Origin: Cyathus striatus
Lineage: Eukaryota; Basidiomycota; Agaricomycetes; Agaricales; Nidulariaceae
DNA length: 64,000 nucleotides
Direction of reading: 5' to 3'
NCBI GenBank assembly: GCA_025738555.1
Contig: JAOVFP010000016.1
Coordinates: 1,364,001-1,428,000, forward strand
The translations under genes were made by a program, and so were the position numbers. Shown here in pieces: positions 48,593 to 60,907 of the stretch; position 1 is the stretch's first letter, and each line of letters starts with the position of its first letter. A model generated the notes under the pieces. The model was given only the letters and a program-made list of their open reading frames with translations, made no database searches and was not told the origin of the DNA.

Positions 48593-49380
48593 GCTTTTAT
48601 TCACTTAAATATCCTAAAATTTACTATTTAAGCAGGTGAGGTTTTTCCTGATGTGGTGTGCTCAGTATGCTCATTGGCACAATCTTTGTGCTGTTGTGGG
48701 ATTTGATCATGCATGTTGTCCTATTGTAACAATCTTATTAATGCCCATTCCACCTTCTTGTTGAAAAAGAGAAGTCTGAGAAGGATAACTTACTTGCATG
48801 TCACATACATGACCCATAACACCCCTCCCTTTCTCCTTAACATCACCCATATCATCAACATTGTCAATCTCCTGTGCTGCCCTTTCCCTTCCCTCCTTTT
48901 TACAAACCATAGCTTCTTCTTGAAGTTCCTGAGCATGACAGGACACTTCATCATGCACATCCCCAAGGGGCCTCTCATCTCCCCCCTTGGTGCACAACAC
49001 ACCCTCTTCCCTTGGATGTTGCTTAACATACACATCTGTACCAGGGACATGAGCATCAAGAACAGGCATTTCATTATGCCTGGCAGTGCATCTGCCTTCA
49101 GTAATGAATTGATCATTTGGCACACTCTCATTGACACATGCCAAACAGTCAGGAGAAGGGGTGAGGCTGCGAGCTGCTTTGGAGAGTGAGCAGGAGAGGA
49201 GGTCTCATCTGATTAAGCTGAAGTCTGTGAGAAGTTTTCTGACTTTGGAGTTGGTGAGGATTAGGGATAGGAAGGTGCATAGGTGTTTGGTAGCTGCAAA
49301 CAAAGCAAGTCAGCATAAATTTTATAAAAGAAAAAAGTGAAGTGAAGATGAAACATACCCTCATGCCCATCATCTCTAGC

Positions 49381-50935
49381 ATATGGAAAGTCTAGCGACC
49401 ATGCTCAAATGCATCAATAATAATTGAGCTCTGGTGTCTGGCACTGCAGCTTCTCAGTTAGATATTACAATCTCTGTTTCAGCATTTTACTTAAGTGAGA
49501 CTGAGTGCTTACTAACTGAAGTGTGGTCATCTGGTACATGGTATGGCAGTAACTATATGTGCTCAAGCAACTATTTAGTTCTTTACAGCAAATAGAATAA
49601 TTTATCTTACTGAGGTGAATTTGTAGTCAAATTGGATGTGCAAAAGTGATTGTATGCCCCCTCATCTTCAACAAATGTAGGGGCCATTTTACCAATGTGA
49701 ATTTGGGAAAGTTTATCATACTTAAGCTTGCAAATTTGTATTATTAGTACTGCTGTATTAGAGGTGTCACCATATGTGTATCCATACATAGACCAGGCAT
49801 ATTTTATAGGGAGTTATTTTACAGGGCTTTGTATTAGAAACTACAGTACTGATTTTTCAAATTTTATTTGTTGTATTTTCTATAAACAGAGAGTGATGGT
49901 TGAGTGACAGTGTCCTGTTATTTGACTGCTCGAGACTAATAAAAGCTTGTGGTAATCAAAGTACAAGGTATATAAGTATACTTACAAAAATGCAGCTGAG
50001 CCTTTAAACAAGCTGAGGTGTACATATATTAATAACTATGTATGGCACAACTATTATATAATTACTGTGCATCTGAATGAGTCTGATAGTCTGCTATCTG
50101 AAGTCAGAGTGGACAAGTGGGTAATAATTACTTGGCTGTCATTGTGTATATGTCAAAGTTGGATTACTGTGGTAAAGTTGTAGTTGAATCAGATGCATGA
50201 AAGCATTTTTATGCACCCTCATCTTGCAAATTTAGGGGTGACCTCACCATGAATTTGGGAAAGTTCCAAATCATTATGCTTGCAACTAAGTAAGCCCAAG
50301 TCACTGATCAGTGCAAATCATTCAATTTATTTTGATAAATGGTAGGAAACTCATTGCAATATGCAATGATGAAAGAAATTATTTCAACAGAGCACTGTGT
50401 TTCCTTGCAATATCTCACATTGAATCCTTGTCACTTGGCAGGCTGTTAAGGGGATGAATCCTCTGTGGATGATTATACAAATGAACATAAGATGGACTGC
50501 ATTATGTCAGGCAGCAATTTATTAATAACACCTTGCATATAATATAAGCTCCTCTGCTTGCATCAATGAAAATTATAACTCAAGACAAGCCAAGGGACAT
50601 TGTAACAAGCTTGGTTGACATAACATGAGTGCTGTGTAATATCACTTACATTATTGGCTCACCTACATAGTCCACAACTACATATATCAGAGCTCAGATA
50701 TGTATATTATTCTATTTTATTGTAATGAACTAAATAATTGTTTGAACACATATACTAGTAGTTACCAGATGACCATGCTTCAGTTAGTAAGTGCTCAGTC
50801 TTACTTAAGTGAAATTCTGACACAGATATTGTAGTATCTAACCAAGATGCCACAGAGCTGGATGCTGGAGCTCAATTTTTTTATTGATGCATTTGAGCAT
50901 GGTCATTAGACTTTCCATACTAGTGCCCTCAGGAA
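49381..50935. mobile_element. 1.56 kb TIR element, ATGGAAAG family, in the HAM1-like gene
   Basis: The ends are inverted repeats of about 165 bp starting ATGGAAAGTCTA and including CATGCTCAAATGCATCAAT and TTGAGCTC. It splits the exon between IPEGTS and ARDDGHEG. The flanking 8-mers (TCTAGCAT and ACTAGTGC) share CTAG; most differences could be transitions in a decayed duplication. Same terminal family as 52482-56792. The interior has no supported ORF; the end of the HAM1 frame reads through into the TIR and gives a false C-terminus. Confidence 0.75.
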
Positions 50936-51484
50936 TGGGAACACCATCCTTCATACCACCTATGGTGACCTTTTCTTTGCTATCAATATTGCACATGTGC
51001 CAGATGAATTGTTGAAGTAGCTCATCTGCATTTTTATCTTGGACTATTTGCCAGGCTGTTTTGATTATGTATCTGTTGGCATATTTTAGAACATGCATAG
51101 AGGGATGGGAAGGGGGGGGGAGGGGAGGAAAGATGACTAAGGAGGGATGGGGAAGGAAGGGGGAGGAAGAAAATGAACCTCACATCCTGAATAAGTTTTT
51201 CCCCTCCAGTGACAACTGGTTTATGTCCACATGAGAGTTATTAAGCACATATTGTAGTGTCTTGTTGATCTGTTGGTTCAAGGGCATGCGGCCTTTGTGG
51301 AATGTGGTTATTATGCTGAATAGACAGATTTATTATTCTTTCAGTAAAATGAAGAAGGGAGGGAGGGAAGGAGATGAACCTTGCAATCAACATCAGCATC
51401 CTTCTTCTCCTTGTTCACGGGGTCAATGATGCTGCCCTTTGTAGGGTGTTTGCTGATATTCTTAGGTGTGGTAGAAAGAGACAT

Positions 51485-52473
51485 TGTAGGATTGAATTAG
51501 ATTTGTAGTAAAAGTATTCTTGTCTTGGGTCATAAAGCAAAGCAGAAAGTAGAATTGTTGGGGTATGTAAAGAGGGGCTCAGCATAAACCCAACTACTTA
51601 AGTAGTGGGGTTTGTCCTGTGTGGAGTATGACAATGCATGCATCATATAGCTAGTCTGGGATTTCAATTGTGGTGTAGTGTATAGGTGGATTGGAGGAGA
51701 GAGGATAACATGTGACATCAGCATCATACCCTCTGAAATTGAATTCCCATGGTTGATCTTGCTTATTGATCAATATCCCATCCTTGGTCTCCTCATTTTC
51801 CTCAGTAGTACTATAGCACCATAGCTGCAGTGTGCAGTATACAGTACTCCCTTCACCAGTCTAATCCATAATAATAGATGTGAAATGATCTATTTTGGGA
51901 AAATGGAAGGATATGATGTAAGTATGACTTCATCCCCTCTCATTCCACTTCTGTTCTTCCACTCATGTTCCCTTCCATTTCCATGATCCCTTTGTCTACT
52001 CCACTGCACATTTTCCTTTAGGAGGTTTTGGAATGGGAAGGATTGGCAGGAAAAGGGGTTGGGAGTTGGTGTTGGAGATGATGAGGGGAGTGATTGTATA
52101 GCTGGTTGTTAGAAGTGATCTGACACTTCTCTGCTGACTAATGAACCTTAGGTAGACTTAGGTAAACTTAGGTACTGGACCTGGGTTGGGACCTTGGTTG
52201 GACCCTTGGACTTAGGTTGGACCCTTGGACCCTTAGACCCTTAGACCCTCGGACTTTGGTAGATAAGCTAGTAGTATATAATCCTGAGGTCCTACAGTGG
52301 CTATCCCCACTTGCTCACTGTACATTGGACTTCAGGTAAGCTGTACACATACTACTTCAATCTAATACTTGCTCACTGTACATTGGACTTCAGACTCTAT
52401 TGTCTCTCTCAGTCCTGCAGGTCACTATCCTGGCTGCACATCTCACACTGGTATGTTCCACTTTGCTCATTCC
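51485..52473. other. Promoter side of the HAM1-like pseudogene; no other gene
   Basis: Nothing recognised upstream of the ATG at 51484. 52140-52260 has tandem short units of the type TTGGACCCTTGGACTTAGG, and 52305-52395 has a direct repeat (TTGCTCACTGTACATTGGAC, twice). Confidence 0.5.
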
Positions 52474-52481
52474 ACTGGTAT

Positions 52482-55400
52482 ATGGAAAGCCAGACAACCA
52501 CACTTGACTATGTCAAAGTAATTGAGCTCTGACCTTCGGCTTAACAGCAACCCGCTTAGATACTTGCTTAGAGCGCTTGCTGTTTGGTCAAAATCTTGGT
52601 CTATGACTTTATTGGAACCTGGCATATTATTGAAATAGAGTGTGAAAGCAAAGATTTTCTATCACTGTTATATCTTATAATTTAATCATTACAGTAGAGA
52701 AATGAACAATTGAAATTCTGAGCCAATAACAATAAGAAATAAATTGAAGTTGCATTGTTCATAAGGTACTTAATAATTTCAAAGCAATGGAATGGAATAC
52801 GTCTTTCACTGGACTTTCCCCAGCCCCTTCAGGAACAGTTTTAAATCAGAAAGACATTGTGCACAGTGGGTGATACGAGGCAGATGATTATAATGTGTAA
52901 AGTTCAATCATATCTCAAGGATAACAAAAAAGGGCAAATATAAGGCTGGAAGAACATAGGGCTTGGGAGACAGACTACATGTCGTGATATGACAGCAAAA
53001 AACGACCAGCCAACGCAAAAACCCACCTAGCCATTACATGTTCAGGTAATTTCCATTTTAAGATGTGTTTCTGGTGCTCAATCATTTTCATTAACCACCA
53101 ACTTTACTTCAACTTATATTCATTTCCTGGTTATGGTGGCACCGAGCACTGCAAAGGGAAAATACAAGGATAAAAAGGTGTTACTTGTTATAGCCTGTCT
53201 CAATGTCACATCAATAAAGTACTATGAGAGGAGCCACTCTCTGTAACTCCACTAGAAATGGATCTTGCCCAATACATTCTCTGTTGCTGTCTCTTACAAC
53301 ATTGTATGTCACTTATGTCACCAACAATACACCCATTTGTTTAACTGAATGAGAAACTTCAAGTTAGAAAGTGTATAAAAATACCTGCCATTTCAATAAA
53401 CTCAGCAGCCATAATTATTGAATGAATTACCTGAACATGTTGACTGAGTTATATGATCTTGAGTTTCAGAATGTAGCTTTATTTTTTGTTACATCTTAAA
53501 GTAATATGCTGCTAATTTTCTGCTTAACAGTGCTACACAGTACAACAACTTCTACTTACCTGTATTGTAAGTATCTTAACAGTACATCCCAATGCAGTTC
53601 ATGCTGCCAGGCTATTCTATACTTGTATATTTTACACCTACCACAGTCTCTAATTATATCATCTCCAATTCTCAAATTTGTCAAGAATAGCGGAATGTGA
53701 CTATCATAAATGAATCATTATGGAGCATATTATATTCACATGTAAATTTTGTTGGTATGATATAGAACTAAAATATCACTGCTGTAGTACTGTTCACTTA
53801 ACGTTTGTGCGGCAGTGACGGACCAACTAAAGAGTCATGGCTTCGATTCTGATTGATTGCTGTCGGTAAGCTGCGGGGCTGCAAAATGTTTCATCACCGA
53901 GAGGGTGATTGATTTCAAATATGGTAGGGTGAAATCAATTACTTACCATTTTAATAGTTTGAAATCATTGCTTGTGAATATAAGGGAAATCAATACTAAT
54001 TAGTACGAAATCAATGAGAGATTAATCAATTAATTACATTAAGTAGAAATCAATCCCAGTTCAATCTGAAATCATTAGAAATCATTAGAGTGAAATCAAT
54101 GACAATTAAAAAAGAAATCAATGAGAAATAAGTGTGCAATCAATGAGAAATCAGTCAAAAATCAATGAATAACTCGAAATTGTTAGGTACCCAACTATAG
54201 GATATACTAAATACTAGGGTGGTTAACTATATACATATACTTACTTTATCTACTAGACTATGATTCCTTTTCTAACAAGTAAACTTTATTCTATATTACA
54301 CATACCTGGAGAGCGAAATCAATGTTGAAATCAATCATTTGTACTTAGTTTAAATTGCATTTTAAAGTGAAATCATTGCTGAAATCAATCCTTTTGGACT
54401 TTGTAATATTATTGGTCCAGTTTGAAATCATTGGGGAGATCAATGTAAATTCTAAGGGAAATCAATGTGAAATAAATGCGAAAATCAATGTGAAAGTGTT
54501 ATATAATATGGAAATCATTGCTAAAATCAATGCTAAATTTAATGATATTATAATACTTGTTTTATATTTATTTTCATCATACATAAATGTACATATTATG
54601 TAAAAGTGTTATAATAGTAATAATACTGCAGCTTAGAAACTTGGTCACGTGATTTCATCGTTCTACCATTTTTGAAACTAGTGCCCCTTTGTAAAGGCTA
54701 TAGAATAGAATGAAATAATATATTGATTTTAGTATTTATTTCTCATTGATTTCCCTATGATATAACATTTATTTTCACATTCATCCCACATTGATTTCTT
54801 TTAGAATTTACATTGATCTCCCCAATGATTTCAAACTGGACCAATAATATTACAAAGTCCAAAAGGATTGATTTCAGCAATGATTTCACTTTAAAATGCA
54901 ATTTAAACTAAGTACAAATGATTGATTTCAACATTGATTTCGCTCTCCAGGTATGTGTAATATAGAATAAAGTTTACTTGTTAGAAAAGGAATCATAGTC
55001 TAGTAGATAAAGTAAGTATATGTATATAGTTAACCACCCTAGTATTTAGTATATCCTATAGTTGGGTACCTAACAATTTCGAGTTATTCATTGATTTTTG
55101 ACTGATTTCTCATTGATTGCACACTTATTTCTCATTGATTTCTTTTTTAATTGTCATTGATTTCACTCTAATGATTTCTAATGATTTCAGATTGAACTGG
55201 GATTGATTTCTACTTAATGTAATTAATTGATTAATCTCTCATTGATTTCGTACTAATTAGTATTGATTTCCCTTATATTCACAAGCAATGATTTCAAACT
55301 ATTAAAATGGTAAGTAATTGATTTCACCCTACCATATTTGAAATCAATCACCCTCTCGGTGATGAAACATTTTGCAGCCCCGCAGCTTACCGACAGCAAT

Positions 55401-56792
55401 CAATCAGAATCGAAGCCACTGGTGAACTAAAGAAGCTGTAAAGCGTGTACTCGCCTGTCCGGAAGCGCACTTACATAACTCAACTCATATGAAGCAACTC
55501 ATGAACATAGCATTTCTACGAGCATATATGGTGGTGCAAGGTAATATATCATAAAACTTCTAATATATGTATAAGGTGAAAAATATATTATTTAAATTTA
55601 AAGTCCATTTGAGACCACTTGACGTTTAGTCTGACAAAAACTTTTAGACCTTCAAAAACTTGAGTTATTATATTTGTCTTCATGTGCACAATATTGTTTG
55701 GTTATCTCCTTGTACCTCAAAAATGTTTCTCATTATGACTCAGAGTAGTGATCCTAATGTGTTACCCATGAATAACCGAGCAACCACCCATACCAATAGG
55801 TCCACAGATACAATTGGTATTGGTACCATGTGTCAATGGTCATGGATGAATAACCAATGAACATACATTATCACAGCACAACAATAACAAAAACACATTA
55901 TATTTTGCTACAACATCCTAGAAAATTATATGAGTATATCTGTAAAGTTGTGAGAATATCATGTATGAAATGGAGGAGTTATAGAGGAGGCGATCTCGAG
56001 AGAAGAGGAAGAGGAAAATATCACCATCACTAGCTACCCTGCTGACAGAATGATGTAAAAAATCAACATCATAGATATGAATAATATCAAGCTACATAGG
56101 TTACAAAAGGATAACTGCCGAAATGAACTACCAACAGCAGGCCAAACTCAATGAAGAGAAAGCATAACTGAGATTTATAAATCTTGGTATCCTTCAACTC
56201 AATTGCCACTATTTTATATCTGAAAATGGATGTAAGTTGTGGGTACTGAAATATATATTTATGAGATGAATGGCTTCGATGTTGAGGTTACACATCAGCT
56301 TCTTTCTACTCTGGGATTCAGACCTGTAATTACAGCTGTTTAATGTATCAAATATCGCCTGCTGTAGGCTGTAGGTTGTGCATAAATCTCTCACTCATTA
56401 TACAATCAGAGATGGTGAATCCTGATGCATGGCCTAATAGATATTTAGATTGAAACTAAGGCTACAGCATCTCGTTCCAATTCTCAATTATCAGAGAATG
56501 ATTTGAGCTATTCCACATTGCCCATATGTATCAATGCATATGTTCTATGGCACACCAAGCACTTCATTAAAATTACATTTTTACTTCTTGCTTATTGCTA
56601 TTGACTCAAGTCCTTAGTAATTCATTTTTATACTGTGATAATGGAACTAAAACATATAGTTATGACAGATTGCTGTCAGATCTTGACCGAACAGCAAGTG
56701 CTCTAAGCGAGTATCTAAGTGGGTTGCCATTAAGCTGAAGGTCGGAGCTCAATTACTTTGATGTAGTCGAGTGTGGTTGTCTGGCTTTCCAT
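52482..56792. mobile_element. 4.3 kb TIR element, ATGGAAAG family
   Basis: Inverted terminal repeats of about 130 bp starting ATGGAAAGCCAGACAACCAC; ACTGGTAT is repeated at 52474-52481 and 56793-56800 (8 bp). Differences between the arms are largely CG against TG or CA. A 1.59 kb palindromic element is nested inside. No transposase recognised in the remaining 2.7 kb (52620-53824, 55434-56680), which is AT-rich with only short ORFs. Probably a hAT-like, non-autonomous element by duplication length. Confidence 0.85.
53834..55424. mobile_element. 1.59 kb palindromic element with 618-bp arms
   Basis: Arms 53838-54455 and 54801-55418 start TGGCTTCGATTCTGATTG and appear identical base for base by eye; the loop is 345 bp. 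AACTAAAGA is repeated at 53825-53833 and 55425-55433 (9 bp). GAAATCAATG and its complement recur about 40 times over the element. Long TIRs with 9-bp duplications point to a Mutator-like non-autonomous element. The arms keep their CpG sites although the surroundings are CpG-poor, so the insertion is recent or the arms are kept alike by gene conversion. Confidence 0.92.
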
Positions 56793-56800
56793 ACTGGTAT

Positions 56801-57930
56801 GCTACTTGAATCCAACTCAATTGCTGGTGGTAGTCCAGGGTCTGTTGGAGTTTATCTTGATGCTTTCTTCTATGAATGCTGGGCCCCATGATGTTCAGCT
56901 TGTGTCAATGTCTTTTCTATTGTACTCATGTTCTCAAGCTGTCAGACAAGCTCTTGCTTCAGTCCATTTGATGTGTGCTATCATGATCTTACCTACATTC
57001 TCAGGAACATCCTATTACACCTTCATTATGATAATCCGCATCTGCTGTACCATCAAGCCTATCAAATGTTCTCATTTATTCTCACTGGTGGATGGTCTAT
57101 GTCACTCCTTATCTCTCCTCTATCCACCTATTCATTGATCCTCATTGCAATTGCTTTGCCATTTATCAATTCACCTCTTTCACATCCAATATCCCAGGTT
57201 ACATATCAGCTGAATGGGCTAGATGATCATCCATACTACAATCTAACTGATATGATATACTACAGCTATGTCCTTCAATCTCTCTTCTATATCATCCAAC
57301 ATGCTACATGTCCATGTACCTTCACAATTGTCCATCTATCTTTAAATGTATGACTACCTCATGCATTGACATATCCTGAAGAATTGTATAAGCTCCTGTG
57401 ACTCATTGTGACTCATTGACTTACTCCTTTCCTTGTCCATTTCCACCCACCTCTTTCTATCTGTCCCCATCTATGTCACACACATTATATACAACAGAAA
57501 TAAATAAAAAATACATTACTTTTTACTCTTTTATTCACCTCTCTGCTCCTTATGAGAATATCATATTCCCAAAATGAATTCACATGGAGTTTTCACTTGT
57601 ATGTAGTACATATAAGTAAATTCAACCTCAATTCATGATCTACTCTACTTTCAACTAGCCTCCTGCTTCCACTCATCCACCTATCTTGCTGTTCTTCAAG
57701 TACCAAAACCTTACTTGAATTTGCACCTTGTTCAATATAACACACACGTCATTGAGGTAGTGGCAATCCAGGTCATTGTCATTCATAAAATGATGTTGAC
57801 AAGGTTAAATTCCTTCATAATTAATGTCCCAATTATACTATTTTTAATTATCCTTATAGGTATGATCACATAAAAATAAATTTCATATAACACATATTTT
57901 GACAATATGTTTTTGTTGAAACTCATGCAA
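56801..57930. other. No supported gene
   Basis: A plus-strand ORF of 141 aa (56928-57353) is open and contains YDNPHLLYHQAYQMF, but has no domain I recognise and no splice context. The rest is AT-rich. Confidence 0.35.
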
Positions 57931-58014
57931 TAATTACATCAATTCCAATCTTTTGAAGGTACAGAATGCAATTGTATAATACTAGACTATTCTTACAACA
58001 AATGTACCTGAAAT

Positions 58015-60576
58015 TTATCTAGCTACTTCTTTAACTTTATAACTTTTCTTAAAATTTTCATTACTATGTTTTCTTTTATTCCCTTTAACTAATTTTTCAT
58101 CATTATCAGTGTTTAGAGAAATGATTAACACTCTGCCAAAGGAAGTACCAATAATAACTCTGTTATTACTTATTAATACTGTGCTTGAATCTAATGGTCT
58201 GAAGGAAGGAGGAAGCAGGAACAATCTTAAACCTGCTACTATAATCCAGTTATCTATAATCAAGTTGATATCAAGATCATCAGATTTAGAAAATGGATCA
58301 ATCATTGTGAATGTTGAGAGTGAAAATGCTTCTGCATTATTGACAATGATGTATCTTTCATTAATGCTGAAACTAATATGGTTTTTTGCAGTAGAAAAAT
58401 TCAATGTTTTTATACAGGTGCCATTTTGAGCATTCCACACTCTGACTGTGTTGTCATATGAGCCAGAAACAATGGTGGTCCCATCCTGAGAGATGGCAAC
58501 TGAGGTGACCTGTCTTGAATGGCTTTCAAGCTCATTGATAAGTTTTCCACTATGGGAATTCCACACTCTGATTGTGGCATCATGTGAGCTAGAAACAATG
58601 GTGGTTCCATCCTGAGAGATGGCAACTGAGTTGACCCAGTCTGAATGGCCATGAAGCTCATTGATAAGTTTTCCACTTTGGGAATTCCACACTATGACTG
58701 TGTCATCATGTGAGCCAGAAACAATGGTGGTCCCATCCTGTGAGATGGCTACTGAATTGACCTGTCTTGAATGGCCTTGAAGCTCATTGATAAGTTTTCC
58801 ACTATGGGAATTCCACACTCTGACTGTGTTGTCATATGAGCTGGAAACAATGGTGATCCCATCCTGTGAGATGACTACTGAGTTGACCCCACCTGAATGG
58901 CCTTGAAGCTTATTGATAAGTTTACCATTATGTGAATTCCACACTCTGACTGTCCTGTCATATGAGCCAGAAACAATGATGGTCCCATCCTGTGAGATGG
59001 CAACTGAGTTGACTGACCTTGAATGACCTTGAAGCTTATTGATAAGTTTTCCACTGTGGGAATTCCACACTCTGACTGTCATGTCAGATGAGCCAGAAAC
59101 AATAGTGGTCCCATCCTGTGAGACAGCAACTGAGTTGACATAGTCTGAATGGCCTTGAAGCTTATTGATAAGTTTACCACTATGGGAATTCCACACTCTG
59201 ACTGTGGTGTCAGACAAGCCAGATATTATATAATTTCCATCATATGAAATTGTCACAGAACTTACAAAATGAGAATGACCTTTTAATTCATTTAGCATTT
59301 CACTGAAATATGTCATATCTCCAATATTCAAAATTTGCCCCTAGTAACAGAATGTTCATATACATATTGTCAAGAGACTTATGTCTATTCCTGCTATCAG
59401 ATATAGCATATTTGTTTTCCAGAATGAATTTGAGCTTTCTTTCAACCTCATGTGGCCCACACACATTCTGAATGAATTTAATTGCTGTACTTGCAGCAAT
59501 AAATAGTCCAGAACACATTTCAATAAGTTTATTTTCATTATCATCTTTAAGCCATATCTTTTCACCAGGCATCTTATCTGTCTCTTCTTTAATATACAGC
59601 CTAATATCAGAATTTACTTGTGAGAGCTCAATGTTGTGTAATATAAATGAACTGGTTAATGATTTCACTATTCTGCCTTCAAAAAGATATTCAAGTGATG
59701 CCTCTGGGTGACTGGTGATGAAGAATTTAATAGGAAAATTGAAACTGCAGAGATTTTCAGCTAATATCTTCACTATGTTTGATTCTATCTCTTGTTGACA
59801 TTCATCTAGTGCATCAAGAACAACTACTGGTATGATACCATTTATATCTTTTCTTACATTCATAATTGGGTCTAAAATCAATCTCTGCAGCTGAATTAGA
59901 AGTGATGATCTGACAATTGAATCATTTTGTGCTACTCTCTTCATGATTTCATTCTGTAGCTGTGGCATTTGCTTCCCCAATTGATAAGCCAATGTTTTAA
60001 TGACATTTGTAACTTCACTCCTATCTTTGTAATCCCTAGAGAAGAAGAAAGATGCTCCATTCTTGTAATATTTCTGAGAAACACTGTGTGCAACAGTAGA
60101 CTTTTCAGTTCCAGCCAAACCAGATAGCCAGAAGATAGATGCTACTTGATTTGAAGCAATCCAGTTATCAATTTCATGTAAAAGATAAACTCGAGTACCA
60201 GAAGTACACCCAGTAGCTCCTTCTCTCTCTGCAGAGTCATAAGCAGCACTAAAGATTGGATTCAATTTCTCAGCTAGTATATCCTTTGTTTCAGAAATGG
60301 TTTGGTTAATATTTGTTATGTTATGAGCAGTGTTGATTATTGCATTATCACTTATATGAACAGGTCCTGTAGCCCCAGTAAATGATTGAGGCCCTATATT
60401 GTGTATTTGTGTATTTTGCTTTTGCTGTGTGTAATTCAGGCATTCAATATCACATTATTTAAGACTAGACTTACAGTTGTAGCAGACAGGTTAGGCACAT
60501 GTGACAATGCAAGATTCTCTATGACACCAGAGGAATGAGACTTGTGATTGTCATTGTGCTTGAGTGATTGAGACAT
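58015..60576 (-). pseudogene. NACHT-WD40 STAND gene, second copy, broken
   Basis: Exon 1 60475-60576 (34 aa), a 50-bp intron as in copy 1, then NACHT to a stop at 59300 (about 408 aa). The WD40 part (58015-59331, seven 42-aa repeats plus tail) is open in another frame that overlaps the stop. Compared with copy 1 the stretch from after YDIFQ to just before the WD repeats (roughly 0.9 kb) is missing, and the junction is out of frame. Walker A is GLAGTEKST (Gly to Glu) and FFITSRPE has become FFITSHPE (CGC to CAC, a CpG change). Walker B VVVLDALDEC is kept. A weak GTTACT...TTTCAG intron of 46 bp across the junction would restore the frame, but its donor is poor. Most likely non-functional, although the two halves could be separate open frames. 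Confidence 0.88.
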
Positions 60577-60907
60577 TTGCAGTGGTTTGTGCATTGTATA
60601 AAATTGGGGGAAGCATTATACTACGTGATGATACAGATATATATTGGTAATCGAATTACAAGCTGTACACACATGCAACCTCAAACTAGACAGATGAATG
60701 ATAGGTCTTTTTAAGAATAATCATAACATACAAATAGAAATACTCCTTTTTATGTTGTTTTGTGCATTGCACTGATTCGTTCTAACCTCTATATCCATTC
60801 CATACAAAGTAACTGTTAGAAATGCAAGAAATAATAACAATGAAAGCCTTATTTTGCAACTGAAACTGACAACTAATGCTCCTCGCAATCTGTCTGATTT
60901 TAGCTTG
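60577..60907. promoter_or_regulatory. Upstream region of NLR copy 2
   Basis: 60600-60660 matches the copy 1 upstream region (AAGCAT-ATACTACGTGATGATAC, TATATATT). 60690-60900 is not found upstream of copy 1 and appears to be a small insertion without features. Confidence 0.5.

Larger units (their letters stand above)
35993..48653. mobile_element. 12.66 kb TIR-bounded insertion in a HAM1-like exon
   Basis: Both ends read inward CATCAGGAAAA (left then TCCCCATCC; right then ACCTCACC). The interrupted exon resumes on either side, and TG is shared at both junctions (35991-35992, 48654-48655), so the duplication is 2 bp at most obvious. Short duplications and long size recall CACTA/EnSpm-like elements, but the ends are not CACTA and no transposase was recognised. 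It carries three solo LTRs, a fold-back element and several tandem arrays, and is strongly CpG-poor. It could also be several insertions in one, but the ends belong together. Confidence 0.72.
35505..51484 (-). pseudogene. HAM1_N (DUF5923)-like gene split by two transposons
   Basis: Start ATG at 51484. Exons: 51380-51484 (MSLSTTPKN, DPVNKEKKDADVD), about 51179-51329 (TTFHKGRMPLNQQIN), 50936-51072 joined to 49359-49380 (KNADELLQQFIWHMCNID; IPEGTS then ARDDGHEG), 48794-49293 (LILTNSKVRKLLTDFSLI; VPNDQFITEGRC; PVLDAHVPGTD), 48654-48720 joined to 35923-35992 (IPQQHKDCANEH then TFLSKEYFPEEHCDQFIF), 35670-35868 (VILESQKHQDYQSFIWWLL; WFGSVDTYVHK), and from 35615 (VLLEPGYRLELDC). Introns are mostly 54-106 bp. 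The blocks follow the HAM1_N order from the start codon on. Defects: TGA for CGA (SLI-R-stop-DLL), a frameshift before LIQDV, a lost acceptor near 51330, and two insertions (49381-50935; 35993-48653). Once presumably a cytosolic, lipid-binding-fold protein; now dead. Confidence 0.82.

Noticed and set aside
50838..50935. C-terminal 30 aa of the 86-aa minus-strand ORF as part of the HAM1-like protein
   Set aside because: This part is read-through into the TIR of the element at 49381-50935; the true exon continues at 49380.
56773..57353. Two overlapping plus-strand ORFs of 121 and 141 aa
   Set aside because: Hydrophobic, no family resemblance, no intron signals; not enough to call a gene.
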